This document shows positions 1 to 7,869 of a DNA stretch of 23,718 nucleotides, piece by piece. Position 1 is the stretch's first letter; the number at the start of each line of letters is the position of its first letter. The stretch lies in the NCBI GenBank assembly GCA_963758555.1, contig CAVWVW010000001.1, forward strand, positions 1 through 23,718, written 5' to 3'. This DNA comes from CAIUMH01 sp963758555. GTDB lineage: Bacteria > Actinomycetota > Acidimicrobiia > Acidimicrobiales > RAAP-2. The position numbers and the translations under genes are program-made. Under the pieces are notes generated by a model. It had not been told where the DNA came from. It ran no database searches and worked only from the letters and a program-made list of their open reading frames with translations.

Positions 1-1
1 C

Positions 2-250
2 ACGTCCGATGACCCCCAACAGGGGGCGGAGGCGTTTGAGCAGGGCGACGAAGCCTTCGACGAATCGTCCAACCTCGACGCCAGCTTCCTCGAGGCGGTC
101 GAACAGGACCCGTCACTCGACCCCGCCAACCAAGTCGATCTGCAAGAGCTGGCCGAGCTCGGGAGCCTGCTCGATGATCCCGAGGCCAAGGTCACCCTCT
201 CGGATGGTTCCGACGACCCCGACCGCCTCGGAGAACCCCCGCCTGCGTGA
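2..250 (+). CDS. C-terminal fragment of an acidic protein of unknown function
   Basis: This frame is open from the window edge to a TGA at 248-250, so only the last 82 residues are present and the start lies outside the window. The peptide is very acidic (for example ending LLDDPEAKVTLSDGSDDPDRLGEPPPA) and has the strong G/C third-position preference of the other genes, whereas the overlapping frames read as Arg/Ser-rich shadows. No domain is recognisable; it is probably a disordered acidic tail. It converges on the dehydrogenase ending at 449. The 198 bases between them hold no clear gene; one weak inverted repeat (gggatc...gatccc, about 290-310) is visible. Confidence 0.5.
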   Translation, partial: TSDDPQQGAEAFEQGDEAFDESSNLDASFLEAVEQDPSLDPANQVDLQELAELGSLLDDPEAKVTLSDGSDDPDRLGEPPPA

Positions 251-448
251 TCGCCGAGCGCGACGACCAAGGCGGCTGGGATCCTGATGAACCACACGAG
301 TGATCCCAAGGTCAAGGCGGACACGACGGCACGCATCACCGCTCTCTCGATCTGCGTGACAATCGGTCCCGAGCACCAGCTTGAGGTCCGGCCTCAGTTC
401 CCTCCGCTGGCTGCGATGCAAGATCGCATCGAACTTCTGGCCTGCTGG

Positions 449-1370
449 TCAATAGCCAGCGACAGGGTCCACGATCCCGAGAAGCGGTTCACCATTGGCG
501 AACCGCCTCACGTTCAGGCGTATCCGCTCGGCCAGCATCGGCAGCACCATCTCGATCGTGTCCGCCGTGTGAGGAGTGATGATGCAAGAAGGGAGCTCCC
601 ACAGAGGGTGGCCGTCGGGGAGTGGCTCAGGATCCGTCACGTCGAGGGCTGCGCCGGCGATGACCCCGGATCGAAGCGCTTTGACCAGTTCATCAGTCAC
701 CACGTGCTTGCCTCGAGCAACGTTGACCAGCCAGGAGGTCTCGCCCATCGAGGCGAGTTCGGGTCCTCCGATGATCCCGACGGTCGCAGGCGTGAGCGCG
801 AGGGCAAGGAAGACCACCTGGGCTCCCGGCAGGACATCGCCTAGCTGCCTCGACGCCGACCGTCCGCTTCGCGCCGGCCACTGGCATGGGACGCCGGCGG
901 ACGACCGTGGCCTGCACCCGGAAGGGCTTGAGCAGCTCCAGCAAGGCCGTCGTGATGCCCCCGCCGCCCAGGATGGTCACCGCCTCGCCGAAGAGGCTTG
1001 TTCCGGAGGGGCTGCCCCACGTGCGTGCAGCCAAGCGAGTTGGCAGCTGCCGCAAGCCCGCCAGAGCCAAGGCGAGGGCATGTTCTGCAACAGGCTCGGC
1101 GAAGGCGCCTTTGGCACAGGTCCAAAGGAGCTCGGGATCGAGGAGTCCAACCTCTGCAAAGGCTTCGATCCCCGCCATCGGCAGCTGCACCCACTCGACG
1201 TCCGGAGCGCGAGCAAGGTAGGACGAGAGGCCGGCGGGATCTCCGCCGTGGAGCCAGATGAGACCCGCTGGTCTCTCATCGATCCTCACGACCTCTCCGC
1301 CGCCAGCGACCACGGCATCGACGGCAAACTCGGACAGCTGGGGGCCGATGGCCAGTCGGGGCACGCTCAT
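449..1370 (-). CDS. D-isomer-specific 2-hydroxyacid dehydrogenase, frameshifted as read
   Basis: NAD-dependent dehydrogenase of the D-lactate/phosphoglycerate dehydrogenase family, expected to interconvert a 2-hydroxy acid and a 2-keto acid in the cytoplasm. The first part (1370 down to about 845) carries the N-terminal domain (LPMAGIEAF...AEPVAEHALALALAGLRQLP) and the Rossmann loop ILGGGGIT, in which the usual last Gly of GxGxxG is Thr. The second part, in another frame (844 to 449), carries the three catalytic regions: NVARGK (Arg), DVTDPEPLPDGHPLWELP (Glu) and ITPHTAD (His). The frame changes at 844/845 by +1 or -2 bases; corrected length is about 306 aa, normal for the family. ATG at 1370 was chosen because the conserved sequence starts there (MSVPRLAIGPQ); the ribosome binding site is weak. 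Probably a sequencing error rather than a pseudogene, since no other damage is visible. Confidence 0.85.
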
Positions 1371-1725
1371 CTTCGGCACGCTAGGCGCCTTGCGCTGCGG
1401 CCGACCACAGCGCGAGCAGGCGTTCCTTGCTGCGAGTCCGGCCCGCCGGTCAGCGGCGCGCACGACCCGACGACGCTCGCGTTCGTGCTCGCGTGGGCGA
1501 GTCAAGTCGTCGGTGGCCCTCTGAACGGCTTCACCGACGACGGGCCCCTCTCGGGAACCTTCACGCCCGGAAGCTGAGACCAAGCGTTACCATCTCCTCG
1601 CGCCTCGCCCCATCGTCAGCGGCAGGGCAGGGGGGCTCAGATGGACCGAACAACCGAGTCGAGCAGACTCGCCGTGCACGTCGGGCTTCTGGGCGCAAGA
1701 CCAGCCCACAGAGGCAAGCGCCAAC
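1371..1725. other. 355-base divergent intergenic region
   Basis: This lies between the starts of the D-2-hydroxyacid dehydrogenase (-) and the beta-hydroxyacid dehydrogenase (+), so it should hold both promoters. I see no clear -35/-10 pair. It contains a perfect 10-base inverted repeat (1506-1541) and a small palindrome, CGAGTC-5-GACTCG (1655-1671), about 55 bases before the ATG at 1726, which could be a regulator site. A plus-strand frame (about 1423-1577) has gene-like third-position bias but no start codon. Confidence 0.4.
1506..1541. repeat. perfect 10-bp inverted repeat, 16-nt spacer
   Basis: GTCGTCGGTG at 1506-1515 is exactly complementary to CACCGACGAC at 1532-1541. It sits in a divergent intergenic region, 136 bases upstream of the minus-strand start and 185 upstream of the plus-strand start. 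Either an RNA hairpin in a leader or a palindromic protein site is possible. No U-tract follows, so a classical terminator is unlikely. Confidence 0.4.
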
Positions 1726-2562
1726 ATGGCTGACGCCGTCGCGTCCAGCGACCCGCGGGTCGGGTTCATCGGACTGGGGAGCCAAGGTGGACCGATGGCA
1801 CGTCGCCTTGGCGAGAGCGGCTTCGCGCTCAGCGTCTGGGCAAGGCGTCCCCAAGCGACCAAGCCCTTTGAGGACGTCGCCGAGGTGGCTCTCTCTCCCG
1901 CTGAGCTTGGTGCTCGCTCCGACGTGGTCGGCGTCTGCGTCATGGGAGACGCCGACGTCGAAGACGTGGTCTTGCGGGAAGATGGCGTCTTGGCCGGGAT
2001 GGCACCCGGGGGTGTCATCGCCATCCACTCGACGGTCCACCCTGACACCTGTCGATCAATTGCGACTCGAGCTGCCGACGTCGGCGTCGACGTTCTCGAC
2101 GCGCCCGTGAGCGGCGGCGGCATGGCCGCAGCTGCGGGTTCCCTCTTGGTCATGGTGGGCGGCAGCGACGAGGCCAGTGCACGGTGCCGACCCGTCTTTG
2201 AGACCTTTGGCAACCCCGTGGTCCATCTGGGTCCTGTCGGCAGCGGTCAGATGGCCAAGCTCATCAACAACCTCGTGTTCACTGCCCAGCTCTCGTTCGC
2301 CCTCGAGACCTTCACGCTTGCGGAGGATCTCGGCATGGACAAGATCGCCCTCGGCGACCTCTTGAGCCACGCCAGTGGCGCCAGCCGAGCTCTGGCGATC
2401 TTGACTGCCTCGGGCGTCGACCTCTCCGGGCTCAGAGACCATGGCCATACCTTGCGCAAGGACGTGGCTCTGGCTCGTGACGTGGCGAGCCTGCACGGTG
2501 CCACGGAACCCGCACTCCTCTTGGAGGGGGCGCTCCAGACCCTCTCGCTCCTCGAGCGCTGA
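1726..2562 (+). CDS. NAD(P)-dependent beta-hydroxyacid dehydrogenase (3-hydroxyisobutyrate dehydrogenase family)
   Basis: Cytoplasmic oxidoreductase that would oxidise a 3-hydroxy acid to its semialdehyde, or reduce an aldehyde such as tartronate semialdehyde. Seen in the sequence: nucleotide-binding loop GFIGLGSQG at residues 13-21, substrate-binding signature DAPVSGG at 125-131 and GSGQMAKLINN with the catalytic Lys178, followed by the all-helical C-terminal domain. The 278 aa length is slightly short of the usual 290-300 but no block is missing. The ATG at 1726 has a GAGG about 12 bases upstream. It is followed after 44 bases by an SDR gene with an excellent ribosome binding site, so the two are probably co-transcribed. 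The substrate cannot be assigned; the family is broad. Confidence 0.88.
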   Translation: MADAVASSDPRVGFIGLGSQGGPMARRLGESGFALSVWARRPQATKPFEDVAEVALSPAELGARSDVVGVCVMGDADVEDVVLREDGVLAGMAPGGVIAIHSTVHPDTCRSIATRAADVGVDVLDAPVSGGGMAAAAGSLLVMVGGSDEASARCRPVFETFGNPVVHLGPVGSGQMAKLINNLVFTAQLSFALETFTLAEDLGMDKIALGDLLSHASGASRALAILTASGVDLSGLRDHGHTLRKDVALARDVASLHGATEPALLLEGALQTLSLLER

Positions 2563-2606
2563 CCAGCGCGATCGCATTGCTGCCCAAAGGTAAAAGGAGG
2601 AGCACC

Positions 2607-3365
2607 ATGCGCTTCGAAGACAAGACCATCGTCATCACAGGAGGAGGGGCGGGCATCGGTCGGCGCTACGCCCACCGCTTCGCCAGCGAAGGCGCCAACG
2701 TCGTAGTTGCCGACCTTGATGGCGCGGCAGGAGCGCGGGTCGCCAGCGAAGTTGCAGAGCGGGGACGCGCCGGATTGAGCTGCGAGGTGGACGTCACCGA
2801 CGACGAAGGCATCGTGTCCATGACCGAGCACGCCGTTGAGCGCTTCGGTGGGATCGACATCCTCGTCAACAACGCCGGCATCCACCTCCAGCATGCGCAG
2901 CTGCCCTTCACCGTTGAGGCGCTCCCCGAGTGGAGAACGCTCCTCGACGTGAACCTGCTCGGTCCGCTGGCCTGTGCCGCCGCCTGTCGTCCGCACATGG
3001 CAGCACGAGGGGGAGGGTCGATCATCAACCACTCCTCAATGGCCGCGTACATGGGCGGTGGTGCCTACGGCGTCTCCAAGCTCGCTCTCAACGCCCTCAC
3101 CGTCAATCTCGCTACCGAGTTCGGCCCTGACGGCATCCGCGTGAACGGGATCGCGCCTGGCTTCGCCGACTCGGAGGCGGCCCTCGAGTTTATGAGCGAG
3201 CGCACCGGGATGGAGGACTGGCTCCTCAACGGGCAGGTCATCAAGCGCCTCGGTCGCATGGATGACCTCGCCGACATGGCCCTCTTCCTCTGCTCAGAGG
3301 AAGCGAGCTTCGTCACAGGCCAGACGATCTTGGTTGACGGAGGCTCGGTCAAGAAGCCGTTCTGA
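2607..3365 (+). CDS. short-chain dehydrogenase/reductase (SDR)
   Basis: Classical SDR of 252 aa, NAD(P)-dependent, acting on a hydroxyl/keto group of a pathway intermediate. Seen: cofactor loop TGGGAGIG at 11-18, an acidic residue after beta2 (VVVADLDG, suggesting NAD preference), NNAG at 88-91, Ser143/144, Tyr154 and Lys158 (YGVSK), and the C-terminal GQTILVDGG. The Ser-to-Tyr spacing is about two residues shorter than usual. The ATG at 2607 is chosen over an upstream TTG because a near-perfect AAAAGGAGG lies at 2592-2600, six bases before it. Second gene of a likely pair with the upstream dehydrogenase. Substrate unknown. Confidence 0.92.
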   Translation: MRFEDKTIVITGGGAGIGRRYAHRFASEGANVVVADLDGAAGARVASEVAERGRAGLSCEVDVTDDEGIVSMTEHAVERFGGIDILVNNAGIHLQHAQLPFTVEALPEWRTLLDVNLLGPLACAAACRPHMAARGGGSIINHSSMAAYMGGGAYGVSKLALNALTVNLATEFGPDGIRVNGIAPGFADSEAALEFMSERTGMEDWLLNGQVIKRLGRMDDLADMALFLCSEEASFVTGQTILVDGGSVKKPF

Positions 3366-3411
3366 GCCCGCAAGGGTTTGGACGGTGACGGCCACGGAGA
3401 GACACCACGAT

Positions 3412-3443
3412 CGGCGAGTCATGCCCACCCTAGGCACTCGCCG
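3412..3443. terminator. 8-bp inverted repeat after the SDR gene, possible terminator or operator
   Basis: CGGCGAGT at 3412-3419 pairs exactly with ACTCGCCG at 3436-3443 across a 16-base loop, which holds a nested TGCC/GGCA pairing. It lies 47 bases after the SDR stop and 113 bases before the VOC start. No U-tract follows. It may end the dehydrogenase transcript or control the VOC gene. Confidence 0.35.
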
Positions 3444-3555
3444 CGTTCGCGAGGGAGGACGGAACCTTCGAGCTCGCTGCTCGGAATCCTTTGAAGCGCC
3501 AAGACAGTCGATTTCTGAGACGATTGAGGCACACGAGCGAAGGTGGCCAGCTGAG

Positions 3556-3945
3556 ATGCCAGTGCGAAACGTCCAGATCGGCTTCATCAGCGCTGATACG
3601 TCGCTGGTCGATTTCTATGCAGAGGTCTTCGGCCTGGAGCGGCTCCCGAGTGCCGACTCCGCTACGGGGACGGTCCACCGCCTCGAGCTGCCTGGCGCGG
3701 TGCTCAAGGTCATGGTGCCGAACCGACAGCCGGCGGGGACCGAACCGGTGCACCCCTTCTTCGCTGCGACGGGTTTGCGCTACGTGACGCTCTCGGTGGA
3801 CGACTTCTCCGAGGTGATCGAGCGGGCCACGGCCCGTGGCGTCACGTTCACCTTCGGACCGGTCGAGATCGGCCCCGAGACGCGCTTGGCGATCTTCCAA
3901 GATCCCGACGGCAACACCCTCGAGGTCTTCGAGAGCACCGGCTGA
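3556..3945 (+). CDS. VOC-superfamily protein (glyoxalase/bleomycin-resistance/dioxygenase fold)
   Basis: A single-module vicinal-oxygen-chelate protein of 129 aa. Seen: the betaalphabetabetabeta signature FYAEVFGLERL at 20-30, the second-half start LRYVTLSVDD at 74-83, and the terminal DPDGNTLEVFE with the metal-ligand Glu123. The positions normally held by metal-binding His are Gln7 (VQIGF) and Tyr76 (LRYV), so only one of the usual ligands is obvious. A metal-independent binding or epimerase-like role is possible. The ATG at 3556 is preceded by GAAGGTGG about 10 bases upstream and matches the usual start of the fold; the frame is open further upstream but reads as non-coding. It stands 190 bases from the SDR gene and may be transcribed separately. 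Confidence 0.8.
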   Translation: MPVRNVQIGFISADTSLVDFYAEVFGLERLPSADSATGTVHRLELPGAVLKVMVPNRQPAGTEPVHPFFAATGLRYVTLSVDDFSEVIERATARGVTFTFGPVEIGPETRLAIFQDPDGNTLEVFESTG

Positions 3946-3960
3946 CCGGAGCAGGTCAGC
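3941..3960. terminator. 7-bp hairpin at the end of the VOC gene
   Basis: GCTGACC (3941-3947) pairs with GGTCAGC (3954-3960) around a 6-base loop. The stem includes the VOC stop codon and lies between convergent genes (VOC ends 3945, P450 ends 4039). No U-tract on either strand, so it would be a factor-assisted or weak bidirectional terminator at best. Confidence 0.3.
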
Positions 3961-4038
3961 TCCGCTCGGCCTCAAAGGGCACGCCAGCTGTCCTGCGCTT
4001 CGAGTTCCGTCATGACCGGTGACAGGAGTCTGCGGAGC

Positions 4039-5242
4039 CTACGAAGAGACGCCGAGCACCATGGGGAAGGTCTCGAGCGATCGGATCCCCGGTGTGAACT
4101 CGAGCGCGATACCTGGCTTCACCTGATAGTGCGGAATGCGGGCGTGCCACTCACGCAGGGCGACGAGCAGCTCGAGACGAGCGAGATGCGAACCAAGGCA
4201 GCGGTGGATGCCTGCGCCGAAGGCCACGTGTCGGTTCGGGGTGCGATCCCACTGCACCTCTTGTGCATGGTCGATGGCCTCGTCGTCCGTGTTCGCCGAC
4301 CCGATGATGAGCAAGATCTGCTCTCCGGCATCCACAGGGCAGCCATCGATCTCGGTGGCCTCGGTCGCGGTGCGACCCACCACCATGACCGGTGTCTCCC
4401 AGCGCAGCAGCTCTTCGACCACGCTCGGGATCGACCCGGGGTCGCGGCAAGATCTCGGCACGGAACGTAGGGTTGTCGGCGAGGTAGCTGAAGAAGCACT
4501 CGAGCGACGCCGAGACCGTGTCGAGGCCAGCGATGAGGAAGACGAAGCACACGTCGAGGACGTCTTCGCGAGAGAGACGCTCTCCGTCGATCTCCGTGTC
4601 CAAGAGGCGACTCAGGAGTCCCTCGCCCCCGGGCACAAGCTGATCGAGCACGCGAGAGAAGTACTCATAGACCTTGAGGCCCGTGGCGTCTCGATACTCG
4701 TTTGCCTCCGGAGAGAACATCTCGGCGCCGACCTTGAGGTGGGGACGGATGATCCCGTCTTTCATCTCGAGCAGCTCGGGCAGCTCGTCCATCGACAGTC
4801 CGAGCATCGTGAGAAACACCTGGGAGGGGAAGACCTGGGAGAACTGACCGACGAAGTCGATCTCCCGCTCGTCGATGAACGCGTCGATGAGCTCGTTCAC
4901 GAGGGTGGTCATCGACTCCTCGAGCTCGGCCATCCGCTGGAGCGAGAAGAGCGGGTTGAGGAGCTTGCGAAAGCTCCGATGCTCCGGTGGATCGATCTGC
5001 AGGGGGATCATCGGGCGGACGTTCCCAAAGCTCGGGGCTCCCTTGCCTGACGAGAACAGCTCTGGGTCCTGCAGGATCCTCTCGATGTCCGCGGCCCGGC
5101 TCACGACCACACCCGTGGCCTCGTCCTTCATCACCGGGGCGTTCTCGCGGAAGATCGAGTACATCGCTTGGGGGTGATGTGCCGTCTCGGAGTCCAACGC
5201 TCCGAGAAGCGCACCTCCGGCTGGTTCCTTCTCTGAGCTCAT
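4039..5242 (-). CDS. cytochrome P450, frameshifted as read
   Basis: Soluble bacterial class I P450 monooxygenase, expected to hydroxylate a small hydrophobic substrate using electrons from a ferredoxin and reductase not found in this window. Seen: C-helix PPEHRSFRKLLNPLF around 85-99, I-helix AGLDT at 238-242, then after a frame change at about 4447 the K-helix EELLRW (ExxR) and heme loop FGAGIHRCLGSHLAR with the cysteine ligand. The break is +1 or -2 in TTGCCGCGAC; the corrected protein is about 400 aa, normal. The ATG at 5242 follows AGGAAGGGA at suitable spacing. It lies 121 bases downstream of the TIGR03085-like gene on the same strand and may share the TetR-controlled transcript. Confidence 0.9.
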
Positions 5243-5363
5243 GGGGCTGTCCCTTCCTCTTCACCGCTGCACTCGGTCAGAAGCCACACCGCGGCAAGCG
5301 AGTGCGCTTGATGGTCGGAGATAGGTCGCTTGCTGACGGATCGCTCACTGCTCTCAGCACGCC

Positions 5364-5957
5364 TCACAGCGACGAGTCCGTCTCCCGCACCGCAGCCAGC
5401 GCCTCGTCCGCGCCCTCAAGGACTACTTCCGCGGTCGCGCGACGCCCACTCAGGAACAAGAGCAGCTCGGTCGCTTCTCCGTTGAGCACCGCTGCGTCAG
5501 ATGCTCCATAGCGGCGCACGTCACCCTGGGGACGACGCAGCTCCAAGCCATGAGGTCGGATCTGTCGAGCGAGTCGCCTTCCGGTGAGTCCCGTCATCCT
5601 CCAGGCGAGGGGCTCAAGGTCAGGGCGTTCGGTCCGTGGACCGAGCCCGTTGGCGCGCCGGACGTCTTCGTGGTGGATGAAGTACTCCGTGCCGTTCATG
5701 AGCCCTCGCAGCTTCGGCACGCGCCACGGCACAACGGGAGCGCCAGCTCGCAGGCGTTTGACGATGTCGGCGAGCCCCTTGGCCTTCTCCGCCGTCATGC
5801 GGTCATCGGTCCAACGCTTGAAGTGCTCTCGGAGCACGAGGTGCGCGGCCAGATCGAGCGTCGTCCACCCCTCGCACAAGGTCGGGGCGTCAGGGCCGAG
5901 CTCAACAAGGAGATCGCACAGCTCACGACGCTCACGTGCGTCGATCGGCTCAGCCAC
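5364..5957 (-). CDS. TIGR03085-like metal-binding protein (DinB/maleylpyruvate isomerase superfamily)
   Basis: Actinobacterial DinB-like four-helix protein of 197 aa; the superfamily includes mycothiol-dependent enzymes, but TIGR03085 members have no settled reaction. Seen: the family N-terminus CDLLVELGPDAPTLCEGW, DLAAHL with His39, and EYFIHHEDVRRA with His95, His96 and Glu97 as likely metal ligands. I choose the GTG at 5957 because family similarity begins there and a GGAG lies 6-7 bases upstream; the frame is open further upstream with less family-like sequence. The start overlaps the TetR stop in GTGGCTGA (8 bases), implying translational coupling. It could detoxify an electrophilic intermediate with a low-molecular-weight thiol (inference). 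Confidence 0.72.
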   Translation of the reverse strand: MAEPIDARERRELCDLLVELGPDAPTLCEGWTTLDLAAHLVLREHFKRWTDDRMTAEKAKGLADIVKRLRAGAPVVPWRVPKLRGLMNGTEYFIHHEDVRRANGLGPRTERPDLEPLAWRMTGLTGRRLARQIRPHGLELRRPQGDVRRYGASDAAVLNGEATELLLFLSGRRATAEVVLEGADEALAAVRETDSSL

Positions 5958-6555
5958 GATCAGCTCCGCGTGGACCGCAGAGGCCTTGGCTGCACCACCA
6001 AGGAACATCGACGTCACTGCCGCGCTCGGCGCCCTCGAGACCCAGGTCACCCGCCTTCATCGCCTGGAGCGATCCCCCGACGAGGCCGCGCCACAAGAGC
6101 TCCAAGACCGTCAGCGACAGATCGCCACGCAGGAATCCCTCGGCGACGCCTCGTTGCAGCACCGCTCTGATCGGCGCACCGACGCGGCGTTCCATGTCGG
6201 CGACGTCGAGGTACTGAGGCTCTTCGACGATGACCGAGTACTTCGCTCCGCTGGCCATGAGGGCACGAGCCATGCGGGCCAGCGCCTCAGGCAGCGCCAC
6301 GTCCTCAAGATCGGCGGCCCGGAGCCGAGCGCTCGTCTCCTCCACGGCGACCGCCGAGAGAGCTCGAAGCAGCTCTTCGCGCGAGGAGAAGTAGCGATAG
6401 AGCGTGGCGCGGCCGACGCCTGCTCGAGCGGCGACGGTCGCCATGCTGGCTGCTTCGCCGTGTTCTGCAAACACGTTGGCAGCTGCCTCGAGGAGGGCTG
6501 CGGTGGTGTGGTCTCGGAGTGGCCGGCTCTGCGTCCGCATCCCCCAAGTAAACAT
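5950..6555 (-). CDS. TetR-family transcriptional regulator
   Basis: One-component repressor, about 201 aa. The N-terminal helix-turn-helix is clear: LLEAAANVFAEHGEAASMATVAARAGVGRATLYRYFSSREELLRAL (about 21-66), with the recognition helix near RATLYRYF. The C-terminal ligand domain is divergent and ends in an unusual Trp/Cys-containing tail. Starts at 6555 or 6540 are both possible: 6555 has a weak GGA upstream, while 6540 has a G-run too close to the ATG and would need leaderless translation. An AT-rich segment with a 15-base tandem repeat covers the start region, suggesting autoregulation. It overlaps the following TIGR03085-like gene, so that gene and perhaps the P450 are likely targets. 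Confidence 0.87.
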   Translation of the reverse strand: MFTWGMRTQSRPLRDHTTAALLEAAANVFAEHGEAASMATVAARAGVGRATLYRYFSSREELLRALSAVAVEETSARLRAADLEDVALPEALARMARALMASGAKYSVIVEEPQYLDVADMERRVGAPIRAVLQRGVAEGFLRGDLSLTVLELLWRGLVGGSLQAMKAGDLGLEGAERGSDVDVPWWCSQGLCGPRGADRG

Positions 6556-6578
6556 GACAATCCGTAAAGAAGACAATC
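6548..6578. promoter_or_regulatory. tandem 15-bp direct repeat at the tetR start, candidate operator/promoter
   Basis: GTAAACATGACAATC (6548-6562) and GTAAAGAAGACAATC (6564-6578) match at 13 of 15 positions with a 16-base period. They lie in the most AT-rich stretch of the window (about 6546-6592), immediately upstream of or overlapping the tetR start. Arrangement and position suggest a regulator binding site controlling the tetR-TIGR03085(-P450) transcript. Most TetR operators are palindromic, so a different regulator or a half-site array remains possible. Confidence 0.45.
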
Positions 6579-6663
6579 ACTACTATTTCTGAGGCATCGA
6601 TGTCCCACTCGAGCTCGAGCGCCACGTCATCGCTCCGGCGGTCACCGGGATCAGGTTCCTGCG

Positions 6664-7494
6664 TCAGGTGGGCTCACGTAGCCAGCGAGCGCCGAGCTTG
6701 CCGTTCCCGGCGTCTGCCAGGACCTGCTCGCTCCCAACTTCTACGACTGAGAAGCCGGTCCTGTTGCCGTCCCCGTTCACGACGTCGGGTCCAGGCTGGC
6801 CCGGCGCGTCGGCGGTCACGATCGCCACATGGCGGGCAGAGGGAGTGACGCCGAGCGCGAGTCCATAGACCGCGACGTCTCCCGGCGAGGCCACGTAGCC
6901 GCTCCCCACGGGGTGCCACGCGCCATGGTCGACCCCCCACTCGTAGAAGCTGGCTGCCCCGCCGTTGATCTCTCCCGGCTCGTAGCCATAGACGAACGCC
7001 ACACCTGCCCGTTGCCACGCCCATGCCGCGAAGTCGGCACACCACTCTTCAGCCCTCTCCGTGCCAGGACACGCGTGCGTGCCAGCGTCCCAGTGAGCGC
7101 TGAACTTGTTGCAATACGTGGTGGCAGGGTTGGTTCGATAGCCGATTTGGCTCTCTGCCAACGCCACGATCCGCTGCGACTGGCTCAGATCGGCGAGTGC
7201 GGCGTGGCTGGGAGGTGCGAATGAGCTGCCATGGTTGAAGAGCCGGTGCCATGACGCTCCAAGGAGCACCACGCCTGCACTTGCTGCCAGCAGCAAGACG
7301 ACGCGTCGTCGTGCACGTCGCCGAGCCTTCGGCACGCGGGAGGTGGGCTCGGGTGTGCGACGCGGAGCCTTGCGCGAAGAGGTGGGCGCTGCGAGGTGCA
7401 GAAGGCGGAGGGACTTGGTCGAGCTCCCGAAACGACGCCACAGGCCGTGAGCCACGGCCGCCTCGGCCCGCGGCACCTCTCTCGGGATGGCCAA
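6664..7494 (-). CDS. membrane-anchored CHAP-domain protein (putative peptidoglycan amidase/endopeptidase)
   Basis: 276 aa with a basic cytoplasmic N-terminus (1-64, many Arg), one membrane segment or uncleaved signal anchor (about 65-82, VVLLLAASAGVVLLGASW), then an extracytoplasmic CHAP domain. Catalytic residues are visible: Cys152 in EEWCADFAAWAWQ, His222 in SARHVAIVTA and Asn240 in VVNGDGNRTG. Such proteins cut peptide cross-links or stem peptides in cell-wall remodelling. The start is uncertain: the frame opens with TTG at 7494, and a GAGGTGAG lies 15 or more bases upstream. On the minus strand it comes before tetR with 109 bases between, and functionally it looks unrelated to the catabolic genes. 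Confidence 0.8.
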   Translation of the reverse strand: MAIPREVPRAEAAVAHGLWRRFGSSTKSLRLLHLAAPTSSRKAPRRTPEPTSRVPKARRRARRRVVLLLAASAGVVLLGASWHRLFNHGSSFAPPSHAALADLSQSQRIVALAESQIGYRTNPATTYCNKFSAHWDAGTHACPGTERAEEWCADFAAWAWQRAGVAFVYGYEPGEINGGAASFYEWGVDHGAWHPVGSGYVASPGDVAVYGLALGVTPSARHVAIVTADAPGQPGPDVVNGDGNRTGFSVVEVGSEQVLADAGNGKLGARWLREPT

Positions 7495-7869
7495 GGTCCC
7501 GGTGACGACTCACCTCGCTCGGCTCACGCGGCGCTGGCCACGGCCGCCGACAGCTCCATGAAGGACACGAAAAACGCTATCGCTCGGTACGCGAAGAATC
7601 AGGACGGGCGCCGCAATGGCGCGCGAACGAGGCCGAATCCTGCGATGCGTGCTCGGCGCGAGTGCGAGCGCAACCCACGTCCATGACACCCTGTCGTCGG
7701 ACCGAGAGCCCCGCCTGGCTTGCCACGTCGCTGACGGCCGACTCCAAGACGTCTTCACTGTCGACGCCGATCAACGTTTCCACGAGACGGCTGCCGCGAT
7801 CGGCGCGAAGATCCTGATCACACAGAGGCGACTGCTTCACGATCTGCCTGACGAGCGCGGAGGAACGAC
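7495..7869. other. 375-base divergent intergenic region
   Basis: This separates the CHAP gene (-) from the ligand-binding protein gene (+). Both strands carry open frames (minus 7577-7840, plus from 7616) with ambiguous codon bias and no recognisable family, so I do not call a gene. A TAGCGT on the minus strand (7574-7579) fits an actinobacterial TANNNT -10 element for the CHAP gene, but I see no convincing -35. Confidence 0.3.

Noticed and set aside
113..421. Minus-strand 102-codon open frame
   Set aside because: Its hydrophobic stretch is the complement of the acidic plus-strand peptide; no family motif.
1423..1577. Plus-strand frame with gene-like codon bias (ends LSGTFTPGS)
   Set aside because: No start codon before it, upstream part is antisense to the dehydrogenase, and no family is recognisable; at most a gene remnant.
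7577..7840. Minus-strand 87-codon open frame, faintly reminiscent of a regulator N-terminus
   Set aside because: Mixed codon bias, weak ribosome binding site, overlapping plausible frame on the other strand and no convincing motif.
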